A stretch of DNA of 64,000 nt from Microbispora bryophytorum (GTDB lineage: Bacteria > Actinomycetota > Actinomycetes > Streptosporangiales > Streptosporangiaceae): assembly GCF_006874465.1 (NCBI RefSeq), contig NZ_VIRL01000005.1, positions 248,001-312,000 on the forward strand, written 5' to 3'. Below, piece after piece: positions 16,997 through 25,655 of the stretch (within the stretch, counting starts at the first letter, position 1; every line of letters begins with the position of its first letter). The position numbers and the translations under genes are program-made. Below the pieces are notes generated by a model. That model was not told the origin of the DNA and ran no database searches. It saw only the letters and a list, made by a program, of their open reading frames with translations.

Positions 16997-17260
16997 GCCG
17001 ACGAGCCGCACCCGTGCGGGGAACTCGAAGAGGAAACGCCTGGTCCAGACGCCCATGAACCATCCATCGGTGAGCATCGCCGGCGGCACCGAGGGGTCGG
17101 AATCCCACAGGCGGGCGGGCTCGCCCAGGTTGACGAACAGGTGTGCCGACGGCATCGGCGGCACGTTCATCCGGCGGTGTCGCGGCACTCCGGTCAGGCA
17201 GTAGATGTCGTCGATGAACCGGTCGAGCGGGGGTGCGGGCACCCGGCCGACGTATTCCAT
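16997..17260 (-). pseudogene. truncated AraC-type regulator (N-terminal fragment)
   Basis: Reading from ATG 17260, about 88 residues (EYVGRVPAPPLDRFIDDIYCL ... TDGWFMGVWTRRFLFEFPARV) match the N-terminal sensor region found in AraC-family regulators with a DUF6597-like domain. After the region around VRLVG the frame runs into the ribosome-binding site and start of the RibD-type gene. The C-terminal AraC HTH is absent. Deletion between the regulator and its neighbour is the simplest explanation. Family assignment is from memory of the domain. Confidence 0.6.
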
Positions 17261-17350
17261 CGACCCAGTGTGACCGACGAGAAATCGATCTCGCACGTCA
17301 CCGGGTCGCAGTTAGCAGTCACTGTCCGTGCACGCATGCCTACATGTTGC

Positions 17351-17375
17351 CTTAAGCAAGTTAGCATGTTAAGTT
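17351..17375 (+). promoter_or_regulatory. leaderless MarR promoter and AT-rich operator
   Basis: CTTAA (17351) and TTAAG (17369) flank an AT-rich segment. TAAGTT (17370-17375) is a TANNNT -10 exactly 6 nt before the MarR ATG, predicting a leaderless transcript. Binding of MarR over the -10 would give autorepression. Confidence 0.5.
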
Positions 17376-17381
17376 AATCGC

Positions 17382-17819
17382 ATGGAGCAGAACCTCAGCC
17401 TCAACCTGCATGTGCTCACCGCCCGGCTGGACCGGGCCGCCGACCGGATCCTGCGGGCGGAGCACGGCATCTCCTACAGCCGGTTCCTGGCGCTGACCCT
17501 GGTGGGAGAGCTGGGAGCCTCGACGCAGCGGACCCTCGCCGAATACCTCGGCGTGACCGAGCCGTCGGTGAGCCGCATGACGACCGTCCTGGCCGCCGAC
17601 GGTCTTCTCGACGTCCAGCCCGACCCCGCCGGGGGGAACCGCCGGCGGCTGAGCCTCACCGACGAGGGAAAGCGGCGGGTGACCTCGATCCGGCAGGAGT
17701 TCGAAGAGCGGCTGGCCATGGTCGTCGCCCACAGCGGCGTGCCGTACGCCGAGTACGCCGAGCACACCGCGCGGCTGCTGGCGACGTTCGACCGGCTGGA
17801 GCGGGAGGCGGGCAAGTGA
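17382..17819 (+). CDS. MarR-family regulator
   Basis: A 145-aa protein with a MarR wHTH: YSRFLALTLVGELGASTQRTLAEYLGVTEPSVSRMTTVLAADGLL (~32-76) and the wing DPAGGNRRRLSLTDEGKRR (~80-98). There is no Cys sensor triad. It overlaps the downstream alpha/beta hydrolase by the GTGA junction (17816-17819), so the regulator and enzyme are translationally coupled. No ribosome-binding site is present; a leaderless promoter fits. Confidence 0.93.
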   Translation: MEQNLSLNLHVLTARLDRAADRILRAEHGISYSRFLALTLVGELGASTQRTLAEYLGVTEPSVSRMTTVLAADGLLDVQPDPAGGNRRRLSLTDEGKRRVTSIRQEFEERLAMVVAHSGVPYAEYAEHTARLLATFDRLEREAGK

Positions 17820-18667
17820 GCAGGACCATCGACACCCCGCCCTTACGCCGAGGCACGGCCGGCTCCGCCGACGGCACGGCGATCGGCTACCAGACGCTGG
17901 GCACGGGCCCCGACCTCATCGTGATCGGCGGAACTCTGCGGACCTCCGACGACTACCTGCCGCCGGCCGCCACGCTGGCCCGCTCCTTCACGGTGCACGT
18001 CGTCGACCGGCGCGGACGCGGCGCCAGCGACCCCCAGGGACCCGGCTACTGCCTGGCCAGGGAAGTGGAGGACCTGCGCGCCGTTCAGGCCGCCACCGGG
18101 GCGCGCCTGGCCTTCGGCCACAGCTACGGCGGACTGGTCGTCCTGGAGACCGCACGATCCTTCCCGCTGTTCGACCGCATCGCGATCTACGAGCCCGGAG
18201 TGCCCTGCTCCCCCGTCCCCACCGCCTGGATGGCCCCCTTCCGGGAACGGCTGGCCGCCGGCGACCACTACGGCGCGTTCATCCACTTCATCCAAGGCTC
18301 CGGCGGCGCGCCGGACTTCATGAGCAAGCTGCCGCACTGGTATCTGCGCATGGTCTTCCGCATCGCCTTCCGCGGGCCGGCCTGGCAGCGGATGCGGCCC
18401 CTGCTGGGAGCCTGCCTTTCCGAGCACGAGCAGCTCGCCGCCCAGTATGGCCGGCTCGCCGAGTTCGCGGACGTCACCGCCCCGGTGCTGCTCCTCGTCG
18501 GCGGCCGCTCCAAGCCCGAACACCGAGCGGAGTTCGCCATGCTCCGCGACACCCTTCCCGACGCGACCCTCGACACCATCGACGGACTGAACCATCTGTC
18601 GCCCACGGAACCGAAAACGGGCCCGGTCGTGGCCGAACGGGCCCTGCCGTTCCTCCTGGGACGATGA
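17816..18667 (+). CDS. alpha/beta hydrolase
   Basis: A 283-aa hydrolase with GTG start overlapping the marR stop. It has VVDRRGRGAS (~62-71), nucleophile elbow AFGHSYGGLV (~98-107) and the catalytic His in DGLNHLSP (~256). The core length and HSYGG motif match the RsbQ/esterase-type fold. There is no secretion signal. It is the probable effector gene of the MarR unit; substrate unknown. Confidence 0.9.
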   Translation: MSRTIDTPPLRRGTAGSADGTAIGYQTLGTGPDLIVIGGTLRTSDDYLPPAATLARSFTVHVVDRRGRGASDPQGPGYCLAREVEDLRAVQAATGARLAFGHSYGGLVVLETARSFPLFDRIAIYEPGVPCSPVPTAWMAPFRERLAAGDHYGAFIHFIQGSGGAPDFMSKLPHWYLRMVFRIAFRGPAWQRMRPLLGACLSEHEQLAAQYGRLAEFADVTAPVLLLVGGRSKPEHRAEFAMLRDTLPDATLDTIDGLNHLSPTEPKTGPVVAERALPFLLGR

Positions 18668-18833
18668 CGTGGACGGGTCGCCGGACCACGCCCGCGATCT
18701 CCGATGAGGTGGCCGTCATGGCGCTTAAGGGCCGGCGGGTCTCGGTGATGAGCGGCGGTTCGGGCATCGGGGAGGCGAGGGCGCCGGCACCTTCGCGCGT
18801 CGTAATCCCGTCGTGGCGCGGACGCCGACTGCC

Positions 18834-18839
18834 TAGGGT
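18834..18839 (+). promoter_or_regulatory. leaderless -10 box of the deaminase-like gene
   Basis: TAGGGT ends 7 nt before GTG 18847, the spacing expected when transcription starts at the GTG itself. No Shine-Dalgarno precedes the codon. Confidence 0.55.
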
Positions 18840-18846
18840 TCTGCCA

Positions 18847-19794
18847 GTGAGAGATCTCCGCCTGCTGCCCAAGGCTCACCTGCACACCCACCTGGAAAGC
18901 ACCGTCCGTCCCGCCACGATCCGCGAGCTGGGAGGCGAGCCGCCGGTCCAGGACCGGCCGTTCACCGATTTCAGGGAGTTCGCCGACCAACGCGCCAGGG
19001 TGCGCGCGCTGCTGCGCGACCACGGGCACTTCCGCCGGATCGCCGAGGAGTTCTGCCAGGACGAGGCCGCCCAAGGCGTTCGTTACGCGGAGGTCACCTT
19101 CACCGCGGCGGCTCACGGCGAGCGTCTCGGCGATCCGGACATGCCGCTGGAGGCCGTGCTGGAGGGACTCGCCGCCGGCGCGGAGCGGTACGGCATCCAG
19201 ACCCGGGTGATCGTGGACCACTCCCGCCGACGTCCCGCCGACCGGTTGTGGCGCAGTCTCACGCTGGCCACCCGGCACCCGCAGGTGATCGCCATCGGCC
19301 TGGCGGGAGACGAGGCCTACCCGGCGGCGCCGTTCGCCGAGGTGTTCCAGGCCGCCCGCGAGGCGGGGCTGCACCTGGTGCACCACGCCGGGGAGACGGC
19401 GGGCCCGGCCAGCGTCTGGGAGGCGTTGACGGTGGGGCACGCGGAGCGGATCGGCCATGGCATCCGCGTCCTGGAGGATCCGGACCTGGTGGCCGAACTG
19501 CGCGGACGCCGCGTGCCGCTGGAGGTCTGCCCCTCATCGAACGTCCTGCTCGGGCTGGTCCCCTCGCTGGCGGAGCACCCGCTGCCGCGCCTGGTCGAGG
19601 CCGGTCTGACGGTCACCCTGAACACGGACGGGGAGACGTCGCTGGCGGCGGAGTTCCAGCGCGCGCGGGAGATCTTCGGGTGCAGCGACGCGGAACTGGC
19701 GACCCTGGCCCGCGCCTCGGTCGAGGGCAGCTTCGCACCCGCCGAGGTGAAGGCGCGGATCGGCGCCGAGATCAGTCGTTGGCTGAGCGGATGA
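18847..19794 (+). CDS. adenosine deaminase-family amidohydrolase (atypical)
   Basis: A 315-aa metal-dependent deaminase fold. It has the N-terminal metal motif KAHLHTHLE (His11/13), the catalytic HHAGE (~183), ERIGHGIR (~203) and CPSSNVLLG (~232). The usual NTDDP/NSDDP becomes NTDGE here, so the first Asp of the pair is kept but the second is Gly. Adenosine specificity is therefore uncertain; it may deaminate another purine-like substrate. The upstream 18664-18846 region contains no gene; the GTG with a TAGGGT box indicates a leaderless transcript. Confidence 0.85.
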   Translation: MRDLRLLPKAHLHTHLESTVRPATIRELGGEPPVQDRPFTDFREFADQRARVRALLRDHGHFRRIAEEFCQDEAAQGVRYAEVTFTAAAHGERLGDPDMPLEAVLEGLAAGAERYGIQTRVIVDHSRRRPADRLWRSLTLATRHPQVIAIGLAGDEAYPAAPFAEVFQAAREAGLHLVHHAGETAGPASVWEALTVGHAERIGHGIRVLEDPDLVAELRGRRVPLEVCPSSNVLLGLVPSLAEHPLPRLVEAGLTVTLNTDGETSLAAEFQRAREIFGCSDAELATLARASVEGSFAPAEVKARIGAEISRWLSG

Positions 19795-19901
19795 GAGCCC
19801 GCTCCGCCTTCCCGAGACGATGCGCGCCCTGGGCCGACTACCGGGCCGCGTGGACGGCGGGACGCTAGCCTGGTGCGGATCACGGAGAGGGGACGACCGG
19901 A

Positions 19902-21254
19902 ATGGTGCTGGAGGGGACGGCCCGCGCGCTGCTGCGCAGGCTGGCGGCCGAGCAGGCGGAGGCACGGGTGCCATCGATGGTGGCGGCGATCGTGCGGGGC
20001 GGCGAGATCGCCTGGTTCGGGGCGCGCGGCCGGGTCGGCGGTGAGCCGCCCACCCGGGACACCCAGTACCGCATCGGGTCCATCACCAAGACCCTCGTGG
20101 CGACCGTCGTCATGCGGCTGCGCGACGAGGGCCGGCTCGACCTGCTCGACCCCCTGGACAAGCACGTGCCCGGCACACCGCTGGGCGACGTCACCGTCGC
20201 CCAGTTGCTGTCCCACAGCGGCGGATTGACCGCCGAGTCGCCCGGCCAGTGGTGGGAGCGCACCCCGGGTGTGCCGGTGGGCGACCTGATCGCCGCGCTC
20301 GGCACCGAGTCCGCCCGGCACCGGCCCGGCCGCCGCTACCACTACTCCAACCTCGGGTTCGCGCTGCTCGGCGAGCTGGTCGCGCGTAAGCGGTCGGCGC
20401 CGTGGGAGGAGGTCGTACGCGAGGAGGTCCTGGAGCCGCTCGGTATGCGCGACACCACACCGCGCCCCCGTGCACCGCACGCCACCGGGTATGCGGTGCA
20501 CCCCTGGGCCGACGCGCTGCTGCCCGAGCCGGAGAACGACCACGGCGCCATGGCCCCCGCCGGGCAGATGTGGTCCACGGCCGCCGACCTGGCCCGGTGG
20601 GCGGCCTTCATCGGCGGCGACACCGGCGAGGTGCTGCGCCCGGCCACGGTCGCCGAGATGCGCGAGCCGGCCGTCGTGGAGGACGGCGACGCCTGGATCC
20701 GCGGCTACGGGCTCGGCCTCCAGCTCACCCGGCACATCGGGCCCGGCGGCCCGCGCCGGCTGGCCGGCCACACCGGGTCGATGCCCGGCTTCCTCGCCAC
20801 CGTGTGGGCCGACCCCGCCGACCGCGTGGCCGTGCTGTGGATGGCCAACACCACCTCGGGCGTGCGCAACATCGACACCGCCCTGCTGGACATCCTTGCC
20901 GAGCACGAGCCGCCGCTGCCGGCCGAGTGGTCGCCCTCCCCGGTGGACGAGGACCTGCTGGCGCTGACCGGGCCGTGGTACTGGGGGCCGACGCCGTACG
21001 TGCTGCGGGTGCTGCCGCAGCGCGGCCTTTCGCTGACCCCGGTGAGCGGGCAGGGCCGCGCCTCCCGGTTCGCCCCCCGGGCCGAGGGCACCTGGGTGGG
21101 GCTCGACGGCTACTACGCCGGGGAGACCCTGCGGGTGGTCCGCTCCCCCGGCGGGGTGACCCACCTCGACCTCAACACCTTCATCTTCACGCGTGAGCCG
21201 TACGACCCGGCGGCCCCGGTGCCGGGCGGCGTCGACCCGGCCGGCTGGAGGTAG
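19902..21254 (+). CDS. serine hydrolase of the class C beta-lactamase/esterase family
   Basis: A 450-aa penicillin-binding-like hydrolase. It has SITK (SxxK, catalytic Ser ~58), YSN in YHYSNLGF (~151) and HTGS in place of KTG (~290). A C-terminal ~110-aa beta-barrel-like extension follows. There is no clear signal peptide, so it is probably cytoplasmic. The family contains esterases, D-aminopeptidases and lipases as well as beta-lactamases, so resistance cannot be inferred. It is convergent with the efflux permease gene (5-bp gap). Confidence 0.9.
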   Translation: MVLEGTARALLRRLAAEQAEARVPSMVAAIVRGGEIAWFGARGRVGGEPPTRDTQYRIGSITKTLVATVVMRLRDEGRLDLLDPLDKHVPGTPLGDVTVAQLLSHSGGLTAESPGQWWERTPGVPVGDLIAALGTESARHRPGRRYHYSNLGFALLGELVARKRSAPWEEVVREEVLEPLGMRDTTPRPRAPHATGYAVHPWADALLPEPENDHGAMAPAGQMWSTAADLARWAAFIGGDTGEVLRPATVAEMREPAVVEDGDAWIRGYGLGLQLTRHIGPGGPRRLAGHTGSMPGFLATVWADPADRVAVLWMANTTSGVRNIDTALLDILAEHEPPLPAEWSPSPVDEDLLALTGPWYWGPTPYVLRVLPQRGLSLTPVSGQGRASRFAPRAEGTWVGLDGYYAGETLRVVRSPGGVTHLDLNTFIFTREPYDPAAPVPGGVDPAGWR

Positions 21255-21259
21255 ACCCC

Positions 21260-22456
21260 TCAGGTGGTGGCCAGCGCGACCGTCGGCGACAGGCGGGCCG
21301 CGCGCATCGCCGGGTAGAGACCGGCGAGGGTGCCGATGACGAGCGTCGCGCCGACGGCGCCCGCGAACGCCCAGGCCGGGACCACCGGCGGCCAGTCGCG
21401 CGACAGCGCGTAGCCGGCGGTGGCCAGGCCGCCCAGCACCGCCCCCGCGATCCCGCCGAGCGCCGACAGCAGCAGCGACTCGGCGAGGAACTGCAGGCGC
21501 ACCTGCCCGCGGGTGGCACCCAGCGAGCGGCGCAGGCCGATCTCCTTGCGCCGCTCCAGCACCGAGATCACCATCGTGTTGGCCACGCCGACCCCGCCGA
21601 CCAGCAGCGCGACCGCGCCGAGCCCGAGCAGCAGGTTGGTGAACGCGCTCGCGGCCGCCGCCCGGGCCGCCAGCGCGTCGGAGGGCCTGCTGACCGTGAC
21701 CTCCTCCGGGTTCTCCGGGTTGACCGTGCGCGGCAGCACGGCCCGTACGGCCTCCACCGACTCCTCGGCGGACCGCTCGTAGACGGTCGTCGGGTGGCCG
21801 TCGAAGGCCAGGTACTTCTCGGCGGCCGGGAACCCGACGAGCGCCGAGCGCTCGATCTCCGGGGCGAGCGGCATCGGGCCGAGGACGCCGACGACGGTGA
21901 ACCACCGTTCGCCCATCCAGACCTGTACGCCGGTCCTGGAGATGCCGAGCCGTTCGGCGGCCTTGGCGCCCAGCACGACGGCGGGCCGCGCCTCGGTTGC
22001 GGCGTTCAGCCAGGCGCCCGTGACGACCCGGCCCTCCAGGGTGGTGAGCAGGTCGGCGGTCGCGGCCTGGACGGCGATGCCGCCGGTCACGGCCTTCGGG
22101 ATGCGGTCGGTGCGCCGGATCGTGGTGTCGACCGTGCCGGTGGCCGAGGCCGTGCGGACCGGCCCGATGCGCCGGACCATGCCGAGCGCCTCGACGGGCA
22201 GCTTGGCCTCCTCGCCGAACATCGTCTGCCCGGGCGCGACGGTGAGCAGATTGGTGCCGAGCCGGTCGAGCTGGCGCAGCAGCTGCTCGCGGGAGGAGGA
22301 TGAGATGCCGAGCACCGCGATCATGGTGGCGATGCCGATGGCGATCCCGAGCGCGGACAGGACCACCCGCGCGGGGCGGGTGCGCAGCCCGGCCGCGCCG
22401 GTCCGCAGGACGTCGGACGGCCCGAGCCTGGCGGGGGCCGGTCGCTGACGGGTCAT
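21260..22456 (-). CDS. MacB/FtsX-type ABC transporter permease
   Basis: A 398-aa permease. The N-terminal membrane helix is at ~27-50 (VVLSALGIAIGIATMIAVLGIS), a MacB_PCD periplasmic domain spans ~55-255, and three C-terminal helices (FtsX domain) follow at ~275-395, including the ERRKEIGLRRSLGA motif (~303). The ATG at 22456 overlaps the ATPase stop by 4 bp. It is the last gene of a four-gene operon with ATPase, adaptor and lipoprotein. The complex would export drugs, peptides or lipids, or act in mechanotransmission. Confidence 0.93.
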   Translation of the reverse strand: MTRQRPAPARLGPSDVLRTGAAGLRTRPARVVLSALGIAIGIATMIAVLGISSSSREQLLRQLDRLGTNLLTVAPGQTMFGEEAKLPVEALGMVRRIGPVRTASATGTVDTTIRRTDRIPKAVTGGIAVQAATADLLTTLEGRVVTGAWLNAATEARPAVVLGAKAAERLGISRTGVQVWMGERWFTVVGVLGPMPLAPEIERSALVGFPAAEKYLAFDGHPTTVYERSAEESVEAVRAVLPRTVNPENPEEVTVSRPSDALAARAAAASAFTNLLLGLGAVALLVGGVGVANTMVISVLERRKEIGLRRSLGATRGQVRLQFLAESLLLSALGGIAGAVLGGLATAGYALSRDWPPVVPAWAFAGAVGATLVIGTLAGLYPAMRAARLSPTVALATT

Positions 22457-23244
22457 CGTGGTGCTCCCTTCGCCGCTCCCGCTGTTCCGGCGTCCGGCGC
22501 CGGTTCGGGGGTGCGCTTCGGATTGGGTCCGGGAGGGCGTCGTCCGGTGCCCGCGCCGGCGTCGGCGACGACGCGGCCGTCGCGTACGCGCACCTGACGA
22601 GGGCACCACTCGGCGATCTCGGGGTCGTGGGTGATGACCGCGATCGTGGTGCCGGCGGCGTGCAGGTCGCGCAGGACCCCCAGCACCTCGCCGCCCGCCG
22701 CCGAGTCCAGGTTGCCGGTCGGCTCGTCGGCCAGCAGCAGCGGCGGGTCGCCCGCCACGGCGCGGGCCACCGCCACCCGCTGCTGCTCCCCGCCCGACAG
22801 CTGGTTGGGGCGGTGGCCCAGCCGGTGACCGAGGCCCACCCGCTCCAGCGCGGCGGCAGCGCGGTCCCGCCGCGCCCGCAGCGGCGTGCCGCTGTAGAGC
22901 AGGCCGTCGGCGACGTTGTCCAGCGCGCTCACCCCGGGCGCGAGGTGGAACTGCTGGAAGACGAAGCCCAGGTGGCGGGCGCGCAGCGCGGACAGCTCAC
23001 GGTCGGAAAGCCCGGCCACGTCGTGCCCGGCGATCCGCACGGTCCCCGTGGTGGGCCGGTCCAGGGTCCCGATGAGGTGCAGCAGGGTCGACTTGCCGGA
23101 GCCGGACGGCCCGGCGATGGCGACCAGTTCGCCGCGTTCGACCAGCAGGCTCACCCCGCGCAGTGCCCGCACGCCGCCGCCGTACTCCTTGGTCACCTCG
23201 CGCAGCTCCACCACGTAGGGCCGCTCGGGCTGCGGGACGCTCAT
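22453..23244 (-). CDS. MacB-type ABC transporter ATPase
   Basis: A 263-aa ATPase. Walker A is GPSGSGKST (~44-52), Q-loop FVFQQFH, signature [15 protein letters not shown] (~142), Walker [14 protein letters not shown] and the switch His in VITHD. It is a LolD/MacB-like subunit whose Pro-rich C-terminal tail (after ~225) is unusual. Its stop and the permease start share ATGA, and its ATG overlaps the adaptor stop likewise. Confidence 0.95.
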   Translation of the reverse strand: MSVPQPERPYVVELREVTKEYGGGVRALRGVSLLVERGELVAIAGPSGSGKSTLLHLIGTLDRPTTGTVRIAGHDVAGLSDRELSALRARHLGFVFQQFHLAPGVSALDNVADGLLYSGTPLRARRDRAAAALERVGLGHRLGHRPNQLSGGEQQRVAVARAVAGDPPLLLADEPTGNLDSAAGGEVLGVLRDLHAAGTTIAVITHDPEIAEWCPRQVRVRDGRVVADAGAGTGRRPPGPNPKRTPEPAPDAGTAGAAKGAPR

Positions 23245-24305
23245 GTGGCGGGCACCCCGACCTTCATGCCCTCGGCGAGCCCGGCGCCGGTGATCTCGAC
23301 CATGCCGCTGCCGAAGGCGCCGAGGTCGACCGGGACCAGGCGGGTGGAGGCGCCCTCGACCACCTCGACGCCGAAGCCGCCCTCGCGCAGGGCCAGCAGC
23401 GCCTCCACGGGGACGGCCAGCACGTTCTCGCGCCGCTCGCTGACCAGCTCCACCTCGACCGGGGCCTTGTCGAGGCGGGTCTTCGGGGTCTTGCTCAGGG
23501 TGATGTCGACGTCGATGGTGCTGCCCTCGTCCTGTCTCTGCCCGGAGGGGACGGCCTCGGCCACCGTGCCGACCGAGGTGATCTTCCCGGTGATCCGCTC
23601 GCCGCCCGGCAGTTCCACGGTGACCTTCGCGCCCTTCCTGGCCAGCGACTGGTCGTCGGTGGACAGGTCCACGTGCACCAGCCGCCGTACGCCCGACACG
23701 GTGAGGGCCGGACGTCCGGGGGCGGTCCTGTCGCCCACCTCGACCTTGGCGTCGGTCACCCGGGCGGCGGCCGGCAGGAAGACCACCTGGGAGGCGTCCA
23801 CCTGCCCGGTCTCGGGGAGCCCGGCGTCGTCCTGCCACTCCTTGACGGCCAGATAGGTGGCGTAGCTGAAGTGGTCGTCCACGGTCAGGTCGTCGCCGTG
23901 GCCGAGGACCTTGAGGTTGCGTTCGAGCTGCTCGACGTCCGGGCCGTCGTCGACGCCCTGCCGCAGCGGGCGGTACATCGGCAGCGATCCGTACATGAGG
24001 ACCACCGGCCTGCGGTCGACCCTGAGCAGCGGGCGGCCGCGCCGGACGAGTGCGCCCTCGGCGGGCGCCCAGGTCACGGTGCCGGCGGCGTCGGTGCTGA
24101 CCTGCCGCTCGCCGGAGTAGGTCAGCGCCCCCTCCACGGTCTTGGTGTCAACCAGGTCCTGACGCGCGATCGACGCGGTGGCGGGGACGGGAGGCGGGGA
24201 CGACTCGGCCGCGCCCGCGCCGTCGCCGCCCGCCACGGCGACGGCGGTTCCCGCGGCGGCCAGGGCGAGGACACCGGCGCCCGCGATCACCAGGCTCTTC
24301 CTCAC
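23241..24305 (-). CDS. MacA/HlyD-type periplasmic adaptor with peptidoglycan-binding-like domain
   Basis: A 354-aa protein with an N-terminal signal/anchor helix (~4-26), a biotinyl-lipoyl-like segment (VEGALTYSGER...), a peptidoglycan_binding_1-like insertion (GPDVEQLERNLKVLGHG ... VKEWQDDAGLPETGQVD, ~125-170), and HlyD-like beta-barrel parts (VSVGTVAEAVPSGQ ...). It links the MacB-like transporter to extracytoplasmic substrate or peptidoglycan. The GTG at 24305 follows GGGAGGAAG, and its start overlaps the lipoprotein stop (GTGA). Confidence 0.9.
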   Translation of the reverse strand: MRKSLVIAGAGVLALAAAGTAVAVAGGDGAGAAESSPPPVPATASIARQDLVDTKTVEGALTYSGERQVSTDAAGTVTWAPAEGALVRRGRPLLRVDRRPVVLMYGSLPMYRPLRQGVDDGPDVEQLERNLKVLGHGDDLTVDDHFSYATYLAVKEWQDDAGLPETGQVDASQVVFLPAAARVTDAKVEVGDRTAPGRPALTVSGVRRLVHVDLSTDDQSLARKGAKVTVELPGGERITGKITSVGTVAEAVPSGQRQDEGSTIDVDITLSKTPKTRLDKAPVEVELVSERRENVLAVPVEALLALREGGFGVEVVEGASTRLVPVDLGAFGSGMVEITGAGLAEGMKVGVPAT

Positions 24306-24841
24306 GGCTTCCTCCCGGGTGCGAGCTCCTCGCAGGCCTTCTGCGCCTCCTCCATCGCCTTCTCCTGGCCCCGCTTGATCTTGACCTGGATGCCCTGGCC
24401 GGGGGCCGGGTCGGGCATGTCGATGCCGTGCTCGCGCATGCACTGGGCGAACTTCACCATCCGGTCGCGCGCCTGGGGGTCGTCGCCGCCGAGCTTGTCG
24501 CCGACCGCGTCCTTCATGAAGTGCCGGCAGGCCTGCATGGCCTTCTCCATTAAGGCCTCGTCGCCCTTCTTGCCGATGATGCGGACGCGGCCGTCCGGGC
24601 CGGGGTCGGGGATGTCCACGCCGTGCTCGCGCATGCACTGGGCGAACTTGAGCTGGGCCTCCTGGCGGTCCACCGGGGCCGACGCCGACGGCCCGGCCGT
24701 GGCGCCGCCGCCTGACGTGGCGCCGCCAGCGCTGGCGATCCCGTCGTCCGCGGGGGCCGCGCCGCAGCCGGCCAGTGCCAGTGCGAGCCCCACGGTGAGC
24801 CCCAGTGCCGGGCCCAGGGCCCGTAGTGGTCGTAAGCGCAT
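24302..24841 (-). CDS. lipoprotein with two KFAQCMREHG repeats
   Basis: A 179-aa lipoprotein. The signal peptide and lipobox (ALAGC, Cys26) lead into a Ser/Gly/Ala-rich linker, then two homologous segments (QLKFAQCMREHGVDIPDPGPDG and MVKFAQCMREHGIDMPDPAPGQ) with an intervening ACRHF/ACEEL Cys. Each repeat has a conserved Cys, Met and His, so metal or heme binding is possible but unproven. It opens the efflux operon, so it may be a substrate-binding or sensing partner. GGAGGA lies 7 nt before the ATG. Confidence 0.85.
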   Translation of the reverse strand: MRLRPLRALGPALGLTVGLALALAGCGAAPADDGIASAGGATSGGGATAGPSASAPVDRQEAQLKFAQCMREHGVDIPDPGPDGRVRIIGKKGDEALMEKAMQACRHFMKDAVGDKLGGDDPQARDRMVKFAQCMREHGIDMPDPAPGQGIQVKIKRGQEKAMEEAQKACEELAPGRKP

Positions 24842-24911
24842 GGGTCGTTCCTCCTCTGTCGCTCCTTCTCGTCCGGGGCGTCCGCCCGGGACGGGGCCCA
24901 ACTTCAGCGGA

Positions 24912-24964
24912 GGCGGTGCTAAACGCGGATAAGCGAGCCCGGCTTATCCGCGGCTAACACCGCC
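24912..24964. promoter_or_regulatory. nested palindrome between efflux operon and two-component system
   Basis: The inner stem CGCGGATAAGC (24924-24934)/GCTTATCCGCG (24942-24952) is a perfect 11-bp inverted repeat. GGCGGTG (24912-24918)/CACCGCC (24958-24964) forms an outer pair around it. It lies 70 bp upstream of the efflux operon start and 38 bp before the response regulator. It is the likely binding site of the OmpR-type response regulator controlling both operons. Confidence 0.65.
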
Positions 24965-25001
24965 TGCGCCACTCTCGGAGCCGAGTGGGAGGTTGGTGGG
25001 G

Positions 25002-25655
25002 ATGCGGGTGCTCGTGGTCGAGGACGAGGAACAGCTGGCCGAGGCCCTGGCACGGGGGCTGCGGCTGCACGCGATCGCGGTGGACGTGGCCTACGACGGT
25101 CAGGAGGCGCTTGAGCTGGCCGCCTACGTCGACTACGACGTGGTCGTGCTCGACCGCGACCTGCCCGAGGTGCACGGCGACGAGGTGTGCCGGGAGCTGG
25201 TCACGGCCAGTGGAGCGAGCCGCATCCTCATGCTGACGGCGGCCGGGCGGGTGCGTGACCGGGTCGGGGGCCTGTCCCTGGGCGCCGACGACTACCTGGT
25301 CAAGCCGTTCGCCTTCGCCGAGCTGGTGGCCCGGATCCGGGCCCTGGCCCGGCGCTCGCCCCGGGCGGTGCCGCCCGTGCTGGAGCGGGCCGGGATCCGG
25401 CTCGACCCCGCCCGCCGTACGGTGCTGCGCGACGGGCGGCAGGTGGCGCTGGGCCGCAAGGAGTTCGACGTGCTGCACGAGCTCATGCGCGCCGGCGGAG
25501 GGCTGGTGACCTCGGCCCTGCTGCGCGCGAACGTGTGGGACGAGCACGCCGACGCCGGCACGGGCGTGCTGCGCGTCACGATCACCTCGCTGCGCCGCAA
25601 GCTGGGCGAGCCCGCGGTGATCGAGAACGTGCCGGGCCGGGGGTATCGGCTGTGA
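25002..25655 (+). CDS. OmpR/PhoB-family response regulator
   Basis: A 217-aa two-component regulator. The receiver domain has the acidic pocket VVEDEE, phospho-acceptor Asp51 (VVVLDRDLPEVHG), Thr/Ala in LTAAGR and Lys in DYLVKPF (~100). The C-terminal Trans_reg_C winged helix ends VIENVPGRGYRL (~206-217). ATG 25002 is chosen because the preceding TTG/GTG codons would be longer without homology. It overlaps the kinase start by 4 bp. It is divergent from the MacAB-like operon across a nested palindrome. Confidence 0.95.
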   Translation: MRVLVVEDEEQLAEALARGLRLHAIAVDVAYDGQEALELAAYVDYDVVVLDRDLPEVHGDEVCRELVTASGASRILMLTAAGRVRDRVGGLSLGADDYLVKPFAFAELVARIRALARRSPRAVPPVLERAGIRLDPARRTVLRDGRQVALGRKEFDVLHELMRAGGGLVTSALLRANVWDEHADAGTGVLRVTITSLRRKLGEPAVIENVPGRGYRL

